Shown: positions 8,282 through 16,613, counted from the stretch's first letter. The stretch: DNA of 64,000 nt from Cyanobacteria bacterium FACHB-63 (GCA_014695255.1 JACJNX010000018.1:1-64000); one strand, 5' to 3'. The notes: generated from the letters alone by a model not told the origin. Made by a program: numbers and translations.

Positions 8282-9796
8282 CTAATCGTAGTCGGGAAGT
8301 TCTTCATCAGAAGAAGCCTGTTTACCTTTGCCTTTATAGCTTGCCAAGGCTAGAAGCGTTAGATCTTTTGCCTTTCTCCAACTCCGTTGATCAGTGGCTA
8401 GAATTAGAAGTTCTTGCCAGTGATCTTGCAAAGTTGGAACTTGTCCTGCTCTTGACCAAAAATCAGTAATAAATTGTCGAAAAGTTTCTGGGTTTTTGCA
8501 TCGTCCTAAACTTGTGCGAATGCGTTCATTTTCTCGATCGATGTTCGCAATCTCTCCTTTCCGTTCAGCGTAGTCATAGATTTTCTTGTACGTTCTGCTT
8601 AAGGCTTCGTGACAAGCTTTAACAAATAGCTTTTCGATCGTTTCATCCATGATCTGTACCATGTTGTGTAATCCTTCTCGTTCGTAGGTCAGTAGCTTGA
8701 ATTGCTCTCCACTGTTGATCAGTTCAGCCAGGTTTTCGTACCAAGGTCGATTTCTAGCTAAGTTCTCAGCCACAATTTCACAGGCAAAGCTGGGTGCAAT
8801 AAAACTGCCCTCTTTACCTTCAATTTTTCGGGGTGGAAGGCAGTTCCGGGCGTGTTGATAGATAACACAAACTTTTGCATCTGCCTCAATGACCTCTAAA
8901 TCGGTTCGAGTTTTCTGTTGAGACGACCAAGCGACAGTTCCTAAAGTGACAACCTGACAACTAGGAATTCTTTGTGTTTCAAGGGCATTAATCGTTTCTT
9001 CATAGGTCAGAAATCGTAATCCTGCATCCCCAAGACTGGAAGCATGAAAATCCTCGTAGCCAATAGTGCGAAAATCTTTTCTCCGTTCCGCATAGCTTTC
9101 TAGATTTGTGACTTCAGGAATGACGAGCGCATATTGAGCGCGTTTGTCTCGAAGACGCGATCGCAACAGAAAATACTGACAAGCGATCGGCGCGAATAGT
9201 AAGACTAGGGCGTGTTTGGGAGTTTCTTCAAATCCAGTTTGACCACTAAAGGCAACATGGCGAACAACTGCTCCTGGGTTCAGCCAACCTGCAATACTGA
9301 GCGATTGTTTTAATAGTTCACCCTTATCATTACACAATGTTTTAGCAAATTCTTGATGGGCATAACTTTTTGCCTTTTGATACTGAACTTTAAACGGTAC
9401 ACCTTCATCTACTGGAATGGCTTTAACAACATTCCCATCTGATTTAAACGTGCTGGGGTGTTGCAGGAAAGTTCCACGAATTCCTTGATGAATCGTGATT
9501 TGATTTTGCAAGTCTAGAGTTTCAGGTTGCAATCCGGTGAGCGCAATTAATCCTTCCTTCTCACCGCTCTCCTCAATCCGAAAAGACTGCTTGAGCAGCC
9601 AATCTAGAACCTTAAAGTCCTGTCCCTCCCAACTTAAGCTCACTTGTCGAGATGTTAAATCCCAAGTTAAATTACCAGGTCGATCGCGGACGGATTCGAG
9701 TGCTTGTAAGGTCATGTAAAGTCCTGCAAGTCCAGCACGATGAATTAAGGTCATTTCTGGTTCGCTTAAATGCAAGTCGATTTTAGTCTGGCTCAT
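8282..9796 (-). CDS. cas8: Cascade large subunit Cas8 (MYXAN/Cmx type)
   Basis: This 504-residue protein starts with a MYXAN-type Cas8 N-terminus (LIHRAGLAGLYMTLQ) and continues with blocks such as GIRGTFLQHPS and SLSIAGWLNPGAVVRH. Cas8 recognises the PAM and helps to open target DNA. Assignment rests on this N-terminal signature, the length, and its position between cas3 and cas7, the order of DevT/DevR/DevS in the Myxococcus dev locus. It overlaps the cas3 stop by 14 bases. No CXXC zinc motifs of other Cas8 groups were seen. Confidence 0.85.
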   Translation of the reverse strand: MSQTKIDLHLSEPEMTLIHRAGLAGLYMTLQALESVRDRPGNLTWDLTSRQVSLSWEGQDFKVLDWLLKQSFRIEESGEKEGLIALTGLQPETLDLQNQITIHQGIRGTFLQHPSTFKSDGNVVKAIPVDEGVPFKVQYQKAKSYAHQEFAKTLCNDKGELLKQSLSIAGWLNPGAVVRHVAFSGQTGFEETPKHALVLLFAPIACQYFLLRSRLRDKRAQYALVIPEVTNLESYAERRKDFRTIGYEDFHASSLGDAGLRFLTYEETINALETQRIPSCQVVTLGTVAWSSQQKTRTDLEVIEADAKVCVIYQHARNCLPPRKIEGKEGSFIAPSFACEIVAENLARNRPWYENLAELINSGEQFKLLTYEREGLHNMVQIMDETIEKLFVKACHEALSRTYKKIYDYAERKGEIANIDRENERIRTSLGRCKNPETFRQFITDFWSRAGQVPTLQDHWQELLILATDQRSWRKAKDLTLLALASYKGKGKQASSDEELPDYD

Positions 9797-12200
9797 GAGT
9801 TCTTGCTCCCAGATTGCGGCAATAGGTCACAACAGAAGAAGGCGCGATCGGATAAATGCCTTGGCGCTTCCATTGTGTGAAATAAGGATTGAGTGGAATT
9901 GGAACTGTCCAACCTTGTGCAATGACTCCAAATGGCTTATCAGGCTTCCTCACTTGTGCCCAAATTTTTGGTAAATCATCTTCTAGCAAAACGGTGATGG
10001 TATATCCTGCTTCTCGTAATGCGCCAGGATACGATCGCCAACGTCCATCTAACCAACAAGCTTCACTTTCTAAGGGCTGACGCAAATCTAAATCTGCGGC
10101 TGCGATCGCAAGATCCGCTTGAGTGAGTTCTTGGTTGAGTAAGCGATAGCAAAAGACTTCCCCAGTCTCTAGCCCATCTTTTTTATAAGGAGCTTTCTGC
10201 CGCCAGTCATAGATTAGAGCAGGACATATCTTGCCAGATTTCAAAGAAACTGTTCCACCTTCTGACTCAATCACTTTGCGATTTAGCCTTCCCATGCGCT
10301 GAATCAGCGCTGGAGCCGGAGCCATTGCAGAAACAAGCAATTGGGCACTGAGGTCTAATGACATCTCACAAACTTGAGTTGTAATCGCTAAGATTGCTCG
10401 ATCGGAATTAAAAGCGTCAATCACTGCCTGATGTTTGGCTTTGCGATCGTGATACCGATATCGACTGTGATAAATCAAAATCTGACAGTCTAGATCACGT
10501 AGCTGTTTGCAGGCTTGTAAATAAAGCTCAATGCAACTATTAACCGTGTTTGTTACCCACAGTACCTTTTCTTTTCGCTGAAGGGTTGCTTCAGCAGACT
10601 CCCAAGCGATTTCAGGATGATCAATTCGGTGAATTGAATAGCGAGGGAGATTTTCTAAATTCTGAGGACTGGGAATCTGATCATTCAAGGTTTCTCCCAA
10701 ATCTTCTTCGACGACTTGCTTGATTTTGGCTTTTTGACCTTCAGTAAATGAAGCGCTCATCAGTAAGATCGGTGCGCCTCGAAACGTTTTGAGAAACCTT
10801 AACAGCGCCCCAAATAATTTCTCTCCATAAGCATGAACTTCATCAAAGACGAAAGCAGATTGGCAAAGCGTTGCCCACGAATAGAGCGGTTTACGGTTGT
10901 TCTGAAGCAGTCCCAATACTGAATCAACAGTGCAGACAATTAACTTCGCCTCCCAAGCCTGAAAAGAAGCAAGTCGGGCATCGATTTTCTCTGCATCTGT
11001 ATCGTTGTCTTCAGTTTGTTTATCATGTTCTGCTTCGTTAGAAAACAAAATCTCTTCGAGGTCAATCTGCGATCGCGAGTGCATTAGTGCAGTTTCGATG
11101 TCAGTTGTTGCTGCATAGTCAAGAAATCCTTGAGAAGCCGTTCCGGTTGTGGGATATCCAAAAAATAATCTTCGTCCTTCTGCATGATGTTTTGCCCAAG
11201 CATAGGCAGCGATCGTTTTACCTGTGCCGCATCCTGCCTGAACGAGTGTGACGCGCGATCGACTTTCTGCAATCTGTTGTTGAAAAGGACGCAGGCTATT
11301 TTGACCTAATCGCTGATCGAGCAATTCTTGAATTTCAGCCGGGGTTAGAACTAACTTCAGCTTTTCTTCAATCCATTTCTCAATGCTGTAGCCTGTTGCC
11401 GGAATTGCAGATCCAACTAAGTCCGCAGTCATTACTGTTGCTTTAATCGCTGCAATCCATCGCTTCTCTGACTCAGTGATTGATTTCTCGAATTGAATAA
11501 AGCATTCAAGAAGTTGTTTGAGAGAAGCTTTCAATTCTTCTGTAGACCAATCGCGTGTTGGATAGCTGGGTAAGACTTCAGATAACTTGAGGTGTTTTAC
11601 CCCTAGTTTCAGAAGTCCATTAAAGTGATCATGCCCAGTGTAAATGCTCAGATTCGGGCTGCCTGTTGCTGCTAATTTGGGCATTTTGTCAATTTTTTTA
11701 CCATTTTTGCCTCCAATTTTGAGGTGGTGTCCCATTGCTGCCCAAGCCGCGATCGTGATTTCTTTTTCTGAGTATTGTGATTGCAACCAGTTCCAAAACG
11801 CATCAACATTCATCGCCAAAATGCCACTAATCGCCTCATGACGAAGCATCTGGCGCTCATTTAGTGATTTCCATTCCTCTTGTAAATCCTTCTGCTGTTT
11901 TCGTTCTTGATCGTTGGCACAATCTTTCGGCTTCTTTTGCCTGACCATAATCTGAAAGTGTCGATTCGCTTTACCCCAGTCGTGTAAGAAAGCGCCTAAT
12001 TTTACGATCGCAATGAACCGCTCTAGCTCAAATTCCTCTAATGCAAGCTGTTGCCAAATCGTACTTCCTAAATGTTGAGTCAATACCTCTGCTGATTTCA
12101 GAACATTCTCTGTATGTCCTACTAAACCTGCACTTGCTTTCCATCCTTCATGTGCAGGTTGAGATTTTGCCAAAAGTATCCTGAACCCTCTAGGGGTCAT
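9783..12200 (-). CDS. cas3: CRISPR effector helicase-nuclease Cas3 with N-terminal HD domain
   Basis: This 805-residue protein has an HD nuclease domain (residues about 15-270; LVGHTENV and the HD pair in AFLHDWGKANRHF) and a superfamily 2 helicase. Helicase motifs seen are Walker A QAGCGTGKT, Walker B FDEVHAYGE, motif III LLMSASFT and the motif VI stretch LIQRMGRLNR. Cas3 is recruited by Cascade and degrades the opened target. An intact Cas3 makes this an interference-competent system, unlike CRISPR-associated transposons, which lack it. ATG overlaps the cas6 stop by four bases. Confidence 0.96.
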   Translation of the reverse strand: MTPRGFRILLAKSQPAHEGWKASAGLVGHTENVLKSAEVLTQHLGSTIWQQLALEEFELERFIAIVKLGAFLHDWGKANRHFQIMVRQKKPKDCANDQERKQQKDLQEEWKSLNERQMLRHEAISGILAMNVDAFWNWLQSQYSEKEITIAAWAAMGHHLKIGGKNGKKIDKMPKLAATGSPNLSIYTGHDHFNGLLKLGVKHLKLSEVLPSYPTRDWSTEELKASLKQLLECFIQFEKSITESEKRWIAAIKATVMTADLVGSAIPATGYSIEKWIEEKLKLVLTPAEIQELLDQRLGQNSLRPFQQQIAESRSRVTLVQAGCGTGKTIAAYAWAKHHAEGRRLFFGYPTTGTASQGFLDYAATTDIETALMHSRSQIDLEEILFSNEAEHDKQTEDNDTDAEKIDARLASFQAWEAKLIVCTVDSVLGLLQNNRKPLYSWATLCQSAFVFDEVHAYGEKLFGALLRFLKTFRGAPILLMSASFTEGQKAKIKQVVEEDLGETLNDQIPSPQNLENLPRYSIHRIDHPEIAWESAEATLQRKEKVLWVTNTVNSCIELYLQACKQLRDLDCQILIYHSRYRYHDRKAKHQAVIDAFNSDRAILAITTQVCEMSLDLSAQLLVSAMAPAPALIQRMGRLNRKVIESEGGTVSLKSGKICPALIYDWRQKAPYKKDGLETGEVFCYRLLNQELTQADLAIAAADLDLRQPLESEACWLDGRWRSYPGALREAGYTITVLLEDDLPKIWAQVRKPDKPFGVIAQGWTVPIPLNPYFTQWKRQGIYPIAPSSVVTYCRNLGARTHEPD

Positions 12201-12847
12201 GGCTCACCTCCAGGAATAAAGATGCCGCAGCCCATTTTGCGCTTTCCACCGATGCCTAAGATTTGAAGTTTAAGCGAGTCTTCTTCGCTGAGATCTGCGA
12301 TTTCGAGTCCAAATCCGACCACTGAATATCGCTTGATTTTGATGACCTTGCGATCGATTTCTCCCGTTGCATGGGTCGGAATGTTCACAGATCCCGTAAT
12401 TTCTAATGCCTGTAACTGTCGCCTTGCTGCTTCTAAGAACGGTTCTGGATCTTGAAATCCCTTGATCACTACAATCCGCGCCTTCAACTTAGGAGCCGGA
12501 TTTAGCATAAACACCTTGGGAATACCCAGATGAATAGAATGGACACCAATCTTGAGCGATTTTCCTGCGAGGCGATAGACGATCGGAATTTGATCAACAG
12601 GCAACCGAATTCTCAACCTAGAATAATCAGAAAGGTAAATCTTCCCTTGCTTGTCGGGAAATCCAGTAATTGTTTGTATGCTAATCCCCTGCAAGCTATG
12701 AACTTCAGGGCAGATGTGAACAATGCTGGAGTATAAACCATAACCTTGATCCGCAGGTAGCGTCTTACCAACAACTCCAAAGCTGAGTTCAACATGGGGC
12801 AAATCTATCTCAGAAGTTTGAGTAGACGAATTTTGAGTAACCAGCAC
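12197..12847 (-). CDS. cas6: crRNA-processing endoribonuclease Cas6 (Cmx6 type)
   Basis: This 216-residue protein has a Cas6/RAMP ferredoxin-type fold with the C-terminal glycine-rich block GIGGKRKMGCGIFIPGG. It begins LPHVELSFGVVGKTLPADQG, a start typical of Cmx6. The start codon is GTG with AGGAG ten bases upstream. Cas6 cuts the repeat hairpin of pre-crRNA and usually stays bound. It is the first clear cas gene of the operon and is preceded by its own repeat-like hairpin at 12893-12918, a possible autoregulatory binding or cleavage site. The family is clear; the catalytic His/Tyr cannot be fixed by eye. Confidence 0.88.
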   Translation of the reverse strand: MLVTQNSSTQTSEIDLPHVELSFGVVGKTLPADQGYGLYSSIVHICPEVHSLQGISIQTITGFPDKQGKIYLSDYSRLRIRLPVDQIPIVYRLAGKSLKIGVHSIHLGIPKVFMLNPAPKLKARIVVIKGFQDPEPFLEAARRQLQALEITGSVNIPTHATGEIDRKVIKIKRYSVVGFGLEIADLSEEDSLKLQILGIGGKRKMGCGIFIPGGEP

Positions 12848-12892
12848 AGTGAGGTTTCTCCTGAAACATAAAGGTTAATTAAGGACTGTGTG

Positions 12893-12918
12893 GCACCTTG
12901 CGGCATCAGAGGGATCAC
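12893..12918 (-). promoter_or_regulatory. CRISPR-repeat-like hairpin in the cas6 5' leader
   Basis: In mRNA sense this reads GTGATCCCTCTGATGCC then GCAAGGTGC, close to the array repeat with a three-base deletion near its start. The GCC-GCAA-GGT hairpin is kept. It lies 46 bases upstream of the cas6 GTG. Twenty bases are identical to the element ahead of cas7. Confidence 0.65.
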
Positions 12919-12948
12919 GGTCGATAAGTATTGTAGACCTGAAAATTG

Positions 12949-13152
12949 CTACCGATTAATTTCTTGGTAGTCTGCGATCGATAAAATATCACTATCACAC
13001 TCAATTGCGATCGACTCTGCAAGGGCTAACTTCTCCTTCAGTTCCGCAATCTGTTGTTGTAAGCTTGAGCCGCTTTCACGAAGTTTCTCAGGGTCAACCC
13101 TGCTTACGTAGAGTTTGTGCTTCAATCCGCACTCAGGACGGAAAAAATTCAT
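12949..13152 (-). CDS. Small coiled-coil protein, first gene of the cas operon
   Basis: This 67-residue protein starts with ATG eight bases after GAGG and lies 22 bases after the predicted transcription start of the cas operon promoter. Residues about 28-50 form a heptad-like helix (LQQQIAELKEKLALAE). No known family is recognised. Its position matters: in the Myxococcus dev operon a small ORF, devI, also precedes the devTRS cas genes and is kept low by Cas-dependent autorepression. This protein is not similar in sequence to any toxin I know and has no runs of rare codons. Its role is open: regulator, toxin-like cargo, or leader peptide. Confidence 0.6.
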   Translation of the reverse strand: MNFFRPECGLKHKLYVSRVDPEKLRESGSSLQQQIAELKEKLALAESIAIECDSDILSIADYQEINR

Positions 13153-13180
13153 AAGTTTTACCTCGGTAAGAGTAAACCGG

Positions 13181-13210
13181 ATCGTAGCACAGCTTTTTGA
13201 GTTTTGTAAA
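13181..13210 (-). promoter_or_regulatory. Predicted cas operon promoter
   Basis: On the minus strand a -35 box TTTACA (13205-13210) and a -10 box TACGAT (13181-13186) are separated by 18 bases. This gives a start near 13174 and a 22-base leader before the small ORF. The -35 box overlaps both the palindrome at 13205-13224 and the protospacer of the crRNA-like gene. Confidence 0.5.
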
Positions 13211-13224
13211 TCTTGAGATTTACA
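13205..13224. promoter_or_regulatory. Perfect 20-bp palindrome over the cas promoter -35 box
   Basis: TGTAAATCTTGAGATTTACA is a perfect inverted repeat. Its place over the -35 box suggests a repressor or activator operator, separate from the guide-RNA target it overlaps. No candidate binding protein can be named. Confidence 0.5.
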
Positions 13225-13234
13225 CTGTTCTCAT
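13209..13234 (-). promoter_or_regulatory. Protospacer-like target of the crRNA-like gene
   Basis: The minus-strand site 13231-13209 matches the spacer of the crRNA-like gene at 18 of 23 positions: 1-5, 7-10, 13, 15-21 and 23. Mismatches fall at 6, 11, 12, 14 and 22. Positions 6 and 12 are the flipped-out bases in type I guide-target duplexes. The three bases on the PAM side (13234-13232) read ATG. The site abuts and overlaps the -35 box of the cas promoter. Confidence 0.6.
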
Positions 13235-13275
13235 CTGAAAAGTATCGTTTCAACCTGAAACATTGGATTTTGGAT

Positions 13276-13366
13276 GGGAAAAACACCTTACGGTATCAAA
13301 GGTAATCTCAGACTCTTGAGTTGCACACAGTTCTGTGATCAACACTTGGAAGAACTCAGGTCTTCC
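13276..13366 (-). ncRNA. CreR/CreA-like crRNA-resembling guide RNA
   Basis: Read on the minus strand, this has four parts. First is a hairpin GGAAGA/TCTTCC (13366-13348) followed by GTGTTGATCAC, which keeps the repeat's 3' handle. Second is a 23-nt spacer (13334-13312). Third is a degenerate repeat that keeps CCTTTGAT and about 26 of 36 repeat bases. Fourth is a T-run (13283-13279). The repeat stem has changed from GCC-GCAA-GGC to ACC-GTAA-GGT, a compensatory change that keeps both pairing and a GNRA loop. A -10-like TATACT lies at 13397-13392. The layout matches the degenerate-repeat/spacer/degenerate-repeat plan of CreA and CreR RNAs that guide Cascade to a promoter without cleavage. Confidence 0.6.
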
Positions 13367-13437
13367 GAGTATCTGAGGTACTTGTCTGTAGAGTATACCG
13401 CTCATGGGCATTATGCTCTCCTAGTTAAAAGCTAAGA

Positions 13438-15651
13438 TTACAGCCAGAACTGCCGATCGCCATCCAACGCGCTCGGATAAATCCCGTTCAACCGTAGCCC
13501 AGCCATTCGATCCGCTCCATGCAACGGCATCGGTAAGCGCGGTGCTTTCAGCGCACCATGATGAAGCAGTGTCAGCTTGAGAGTTGTATCAATAACTTGC
13601 TCAATGGGAACTTGATGTCCCTCCGGATGAATCGTTAAACGGAGCGGTCGAGCTAATCCAACATTCGGAGACACCTTTGTTGTAATTAGAATGGCATCCC
13701 GGTTGGAGAGTAACAAAGCCTGTCCGATTTCTGGAGCATCCAAGATCTGATTCTTCACTGTGTAGAGCCTCGGCACTCTCGACTTTCGGCATTCGACCAG
13801 AATGAAACGGGCTGCGATCGCACTTGATCGCTCTAATAAGTTCTGAACTTCCTGCCCACAAAAGAAGCCATCTCGATAAATCAAAACCGTCTTGCCTTCT
13901 AACTCCGTCGCCGGAAACAGCCGCTCTAAAAATCGCTGCGGAATTTCTTCGCCTTCAATCAGTCCATCCTCCAAGCGATAACGAACAAAATTTCCCTGAT
14001 TTCCATAAAGGCGAACACTCGCACAAGCATTCATCGTTCCGGGCTGTCTTCGCTTGTTCACTCTCGACACATCCAAACCCACGCAATAATCTGTGATCGT
14101 AAACGGATCAGCTAACACAAACGGAAGATTCCCCAGCTTTGCCAAAATTCCCGGTACAACTTGATTCAAGATTTGTCCCGATGCAACCGTTTTGAAGGTT
14201 TCCTCATAGATAAACTGACTGGCGATCTGTCGGCGCAACAGTTGAGAATACGCTAACTGATAAAGACTGCCACTCGTCTCTTGATCCGCTTTGCGATCGT
14301 GCTGCGGTAAAAATAGTAAAACAACATCTGGCGAAAATGCAGCCGTTTCGTTCAGCGCTTTCTCTAGATTTGCTCTTACGTTGGCTTGACTCTCTCCCTG
14401 ACTCAGTAAGTCCTTACGCTCAATGATCTCACTCTGAAACCCGAACTGCTGAAGACAATACTGCAAACCCTGCAAAAACCGATTAACTTTGACATCACAG
14501 AGCTTCAGAACAGCAATTTGGATCGGGCGAGATTGAAACGTAGGATGTCGATAGTAAACGCCACCTGTTTTCAGACCCGACAAAATTTGCTTCCAGGTAC
14601 CACTGTGCCCATTTCCAAACAAAAGCGGGGTTTCTTGAATAGATTGCGGCATTTGAGAAAAGAGCGCAGGATAGTCCTCAGTGTTAATACTGCGCTGAAG
14701 TTGAACGCCATAACTTGCCAAAGCTTGTGCGGCTTCCTGCTTATAAGTTTTGAGCAATCGAGTCCGCTCCAGATGTTGAACTTTGGTTGCCCGCAGTAGC
14801 TGTCCATACTGCACTTCAAATCGATCGGCTGTTTCTTCTGTAATTCGAGGACGCAAGGCAGCGATCGCATACTCAAACACTTTTTTGCCCCGTCCAAACT
14901 GCACTCCAACCACAGGTTGATCCTCTGGAGCGTCCCGAAGTGCCTGTTGACTGACTGCACCTGTCGCTTTTTGCAGCAGATCGTTTCGCTTCTGATCAAT
15001 GGTTCCAACAATCTCAGTAATCACACCCTGTCCATTCGTTTCGAGATCTTTCACCTGCAATCCAATCAATAATTTTGCAGGATCATGACGCAACACATGG
15101 GATTCATAAAACTCTGCCACAGTACCTCGAAATCCAATATCACTGTGAACGGAGAGTGCGATTGCAGGTCGCGTTTCTGGTAGCGCGATCGTTTCTGCCC
15201 AAAATTCAACCTCTCGATTCACCGTTACTCGATCCGCAGACAGTACAGAAGGGCGTGAAAATTGAGCGTTCATTTGCAACACTTGGCAAGCAAGTTGAGA
15301 AAGCACAATTGGATCACATTGAGGTTGGCGAATCCATTGAATCGACAACGGGCGATCGCTAATATCTTGAACCTCAGTGCGGACTCGCTCTAGTGCCGTT
15401 CGCCATTCTGCTGCGGTTGGCGTTGCTTGATCCGGTTGAATCAATGCAAAGAAATCGCCTTGATGCCAAGTTACAACCACTTGCGGGAATTGCCGCCCAA
15501 GATGAAAACTGAGACGATTTCCTAATTCTCGATCGCAAGATGCAGTGTTAGGGGCTAAACGAAACGCAATCAGGTTAGACGATGGTATAGTCAATGGGAA
15601 AACTTCACTTAAGGCGATAAGTTTTGCATCCGTCAATACATCAGTCGTCAT
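13438..15651 (-). CDS. Long prokaryotic Argonaute, PIWI catalytic residues present
   Basis: The product is 737 residues from the ATG at 15651, which overlaps the upstream nuclease stop as ATGA. The longer open frame to 15687 adds an unlikely Cys-rich start. The C-terminal third is a PIWI domain: GLDVSRVN (first Asp), an acidic EGEEIP stretch (possible Glu finger), LIYRDGFF (second Asp) and LPMPLHGADRMAG (final Asp, or His). A MID-like region with LAYSQLLRRQIASQF precedes it. The motif set suggests an active, guide-directed nuclease of the long-A pAgo group. Such proteins use small nucleic-acid guides against plasmids and phages. Guide and target chemistry cannot be told from sequence. It forms an operon with the Cas4-like nuclease. 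Confidence 0.9.
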   Translation of the reverse strand: MTTDVLTDAKLIALSEVFPLTIPSSNLIAFRLAPNTASCDRELGNRLSFHLGRQFPQVVVTWHQGDFFALIQPDQATPTAAEWRTALERVRTEVQDISDRPLSIQWIRQPQCDPIVLSQLACQVLQMNAQFSRPSVLSADRVTVNREVEFWAETIALPETRPAIALSVHSDIGFRGTVAEFYESHVLRHDPAKLLIGLQVKDLETNGQGVITEIVGTIDQKRNDLLQKATGAVSQQALRDAPEDQPVVGVQFGRGKKVFEYAIAALRPRITEETADRFEVQYGQLLRATKVQHLERTRLLKTYKQEAAQALASYGVQLQRSINTEDYPALFSQMPQSIQETPLLFGNGHSGTWKQILSGLKTGGVYYRHPTFQSRPIQIAVLKLCDVKVNRFLQGLQYCLQQFGFQSEIIERKDLLSQGESQANVRANLEKALNETAAFSPDVVLLFLPQHDRKADQETSGSLYQLAYSQLLRRQIASQFIYEETFKTVASGQILNQVVPGILAKLGNLPFVLADPFTITDYCVGLDVSRVNKRRQPGTMNACASVRLYGNQGNFVRYRLEDGLIEGEEIPQRFLERLFPATELEGKTVLIYRDGFFCGQEVQNLLERSSAIAARFILVECRKSRVPRLYTVKNQILDAPEIGQALLLSNRDAILITTKVSPNVGLARPLRLTIHPEGHQVPIEQVIDTTLKLTLLHHGALKAPRLPMPLHGADRMAGLRLNGIYPSALDGDRQFWL

Positions 15652-16475
15652 GCGGATACCTCCGATGCAACAGCAGAAAAATTGCATAGAGATTCAAACT
15701 GGCAATATTGGCAGCGCTTGAGGTCAGAATTGGGAGGAAAAATTTGCTCAAATTTCCCTGGGTCTTGGCGATAGTGTTGCCGTTCTTGATCGTGCTGCTG
15801 AGCAATTCGTTCTAAGTTAGATTGAATTGCATTTAACTGCGCTGAAGTTGCGCTGATAGGTTCAGACCAATAACACGTTTCCAGGTTATAGAAGGACGCA
15901 ACCGCCCTTTGATTGAAATAGAGTTTACGAAGAGCGACCAGATAGACGTAGGCTTGGCGCAAATCGAAGTCTGTCTTACCAGTTTTGAAGTCTAGGATGT
16001 GTAGTGTTCCGTCAGGTTCTCTGAAGATGCAATCGATCGCAGCATACAGTCGAAACTCAGCAGACTGACCTGCAAACTCGATAGCATCAGGGATTCCTTC
16101 ATCTCCTCGACTCAACTGCACAATTTCTTTACCTGATAGAATCGGGCTTCTCTGATAGTTCATCAGAATCTGTTGCACTCGCTCACGTACAAGCGAAGGT
16201 TCTGCCTGCAAGTTCAGAATGGATGCGATAGTCTGGACTCCATCCGATTGAGTCAACGCAGAGGGATGGTGATGAAACTCGTATACTGCACGTTGCGCCA
16301 ATAGTCCGATGCGTTGAACCGTTGTGTCCTGAGCTAAAAGGGCAGCAACCTCTGGTTCCCTCTGGCGAACTCGCTTAAATCCGCGCTTCATATCACAGTG
16401 CCAATATTCCTGAGCGATAGCAGGCACACATTCTGATAGCAATGCAAAACTGACGAAGGGTTTATACAGTTTCAT
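15648..16475 (-). CDS. Cas4-like PD-(D/E)XK nuclease paired with pAgo
   Basis: The 275-residue product has the nuclease motif HILDFKTGKTDFDLRQAYVY (Asp and D-x-K), an upstream acidic residue in the AIDCIF strand, an N-terminal Cys pair (SEC...YWHC) and a C-terminal cluster RCQYCQFESLC. Together these are the layout of Cas4/AddB-type iron-sulphur nucleases. The ATG at 16475 is chosen over a TTG at 16490 because GGAG lies about ten bases upstream. Cas4-like nucleases are known partners of long pAgos and may make or trim guides. It is distinct from the Cas4 half of the Cas4-Cas1 fusion. Three palindromes lie just upstream. Confidence 0.85.
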   Translation of the reverse strand: MKLYKPFVSFALLSECVPAIAQEYWHCDMKRGFKRVRQREPEVAALLAQDTTVQRIGLLAQRAVYEFHHHPSALTQSDGVQTIASILNLQAEPSLVRERVQQILMNYQRSPILSGKEIVQLSRGDEGIPDAIEFAGQSAEFRLYAAIDCIFREPDGTLHILDFKTGKTDFDLRQAYVYLVALRKLYFNQRAVASFYNLETCYWSEPISATSAQLNAIQSNLERIAQQHDQERQHYRQDPGKFEQIFPPNSDLKRCQYCQFESLCNFSAVASEVSA

Positions 16476-16495
16476 CAGGTCTTTCTCCAAAACAA

Positions 16496-16574
16496 GTTGA
16501 TTTTTTCGTCAACGAACTCGATAATAAACGCATGTTGAATTTTTCGTCAACAGTTTGTTGATTTTTTCGCCAAC
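16496..16574. promoter_or_regulatory. Three 18-bp operator-like palindromes between pAgo and XRE operons
   Basis: Sites at 16496-16513 and 16534-16551 read GTTGA-N8-TCAAC, and 16557-16574 reads GTTGA-N8-CCAAC. The interior is almost constant (TTTTTTCG or ATTTTTCG). They fill the gap between the divergent nuclease-pAgo operon and the XRE/ImmA operon, as expected for binding sites of the XRE protein encoded next to them. Confidence 0.75.
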
Positions 16575-16613
16575 CCTCACTAAGATAAAAAGCGAGGGAT
16601 CAGGAATAATACT

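Noticed and set aside
12882-12892. A second match of the crRNA-like spacer (10 of 11 bases) ahead of cas6
   Set aside because: It is far weaker than the 18/23 match at 13209-13231, includes a seed mismatch at position 3, and could be chance.
12949-13152. Calling the small ORF a CreT-type toxin
   Set aside because: No rare-codon run, no toxin-like features; only its position is suggestive.
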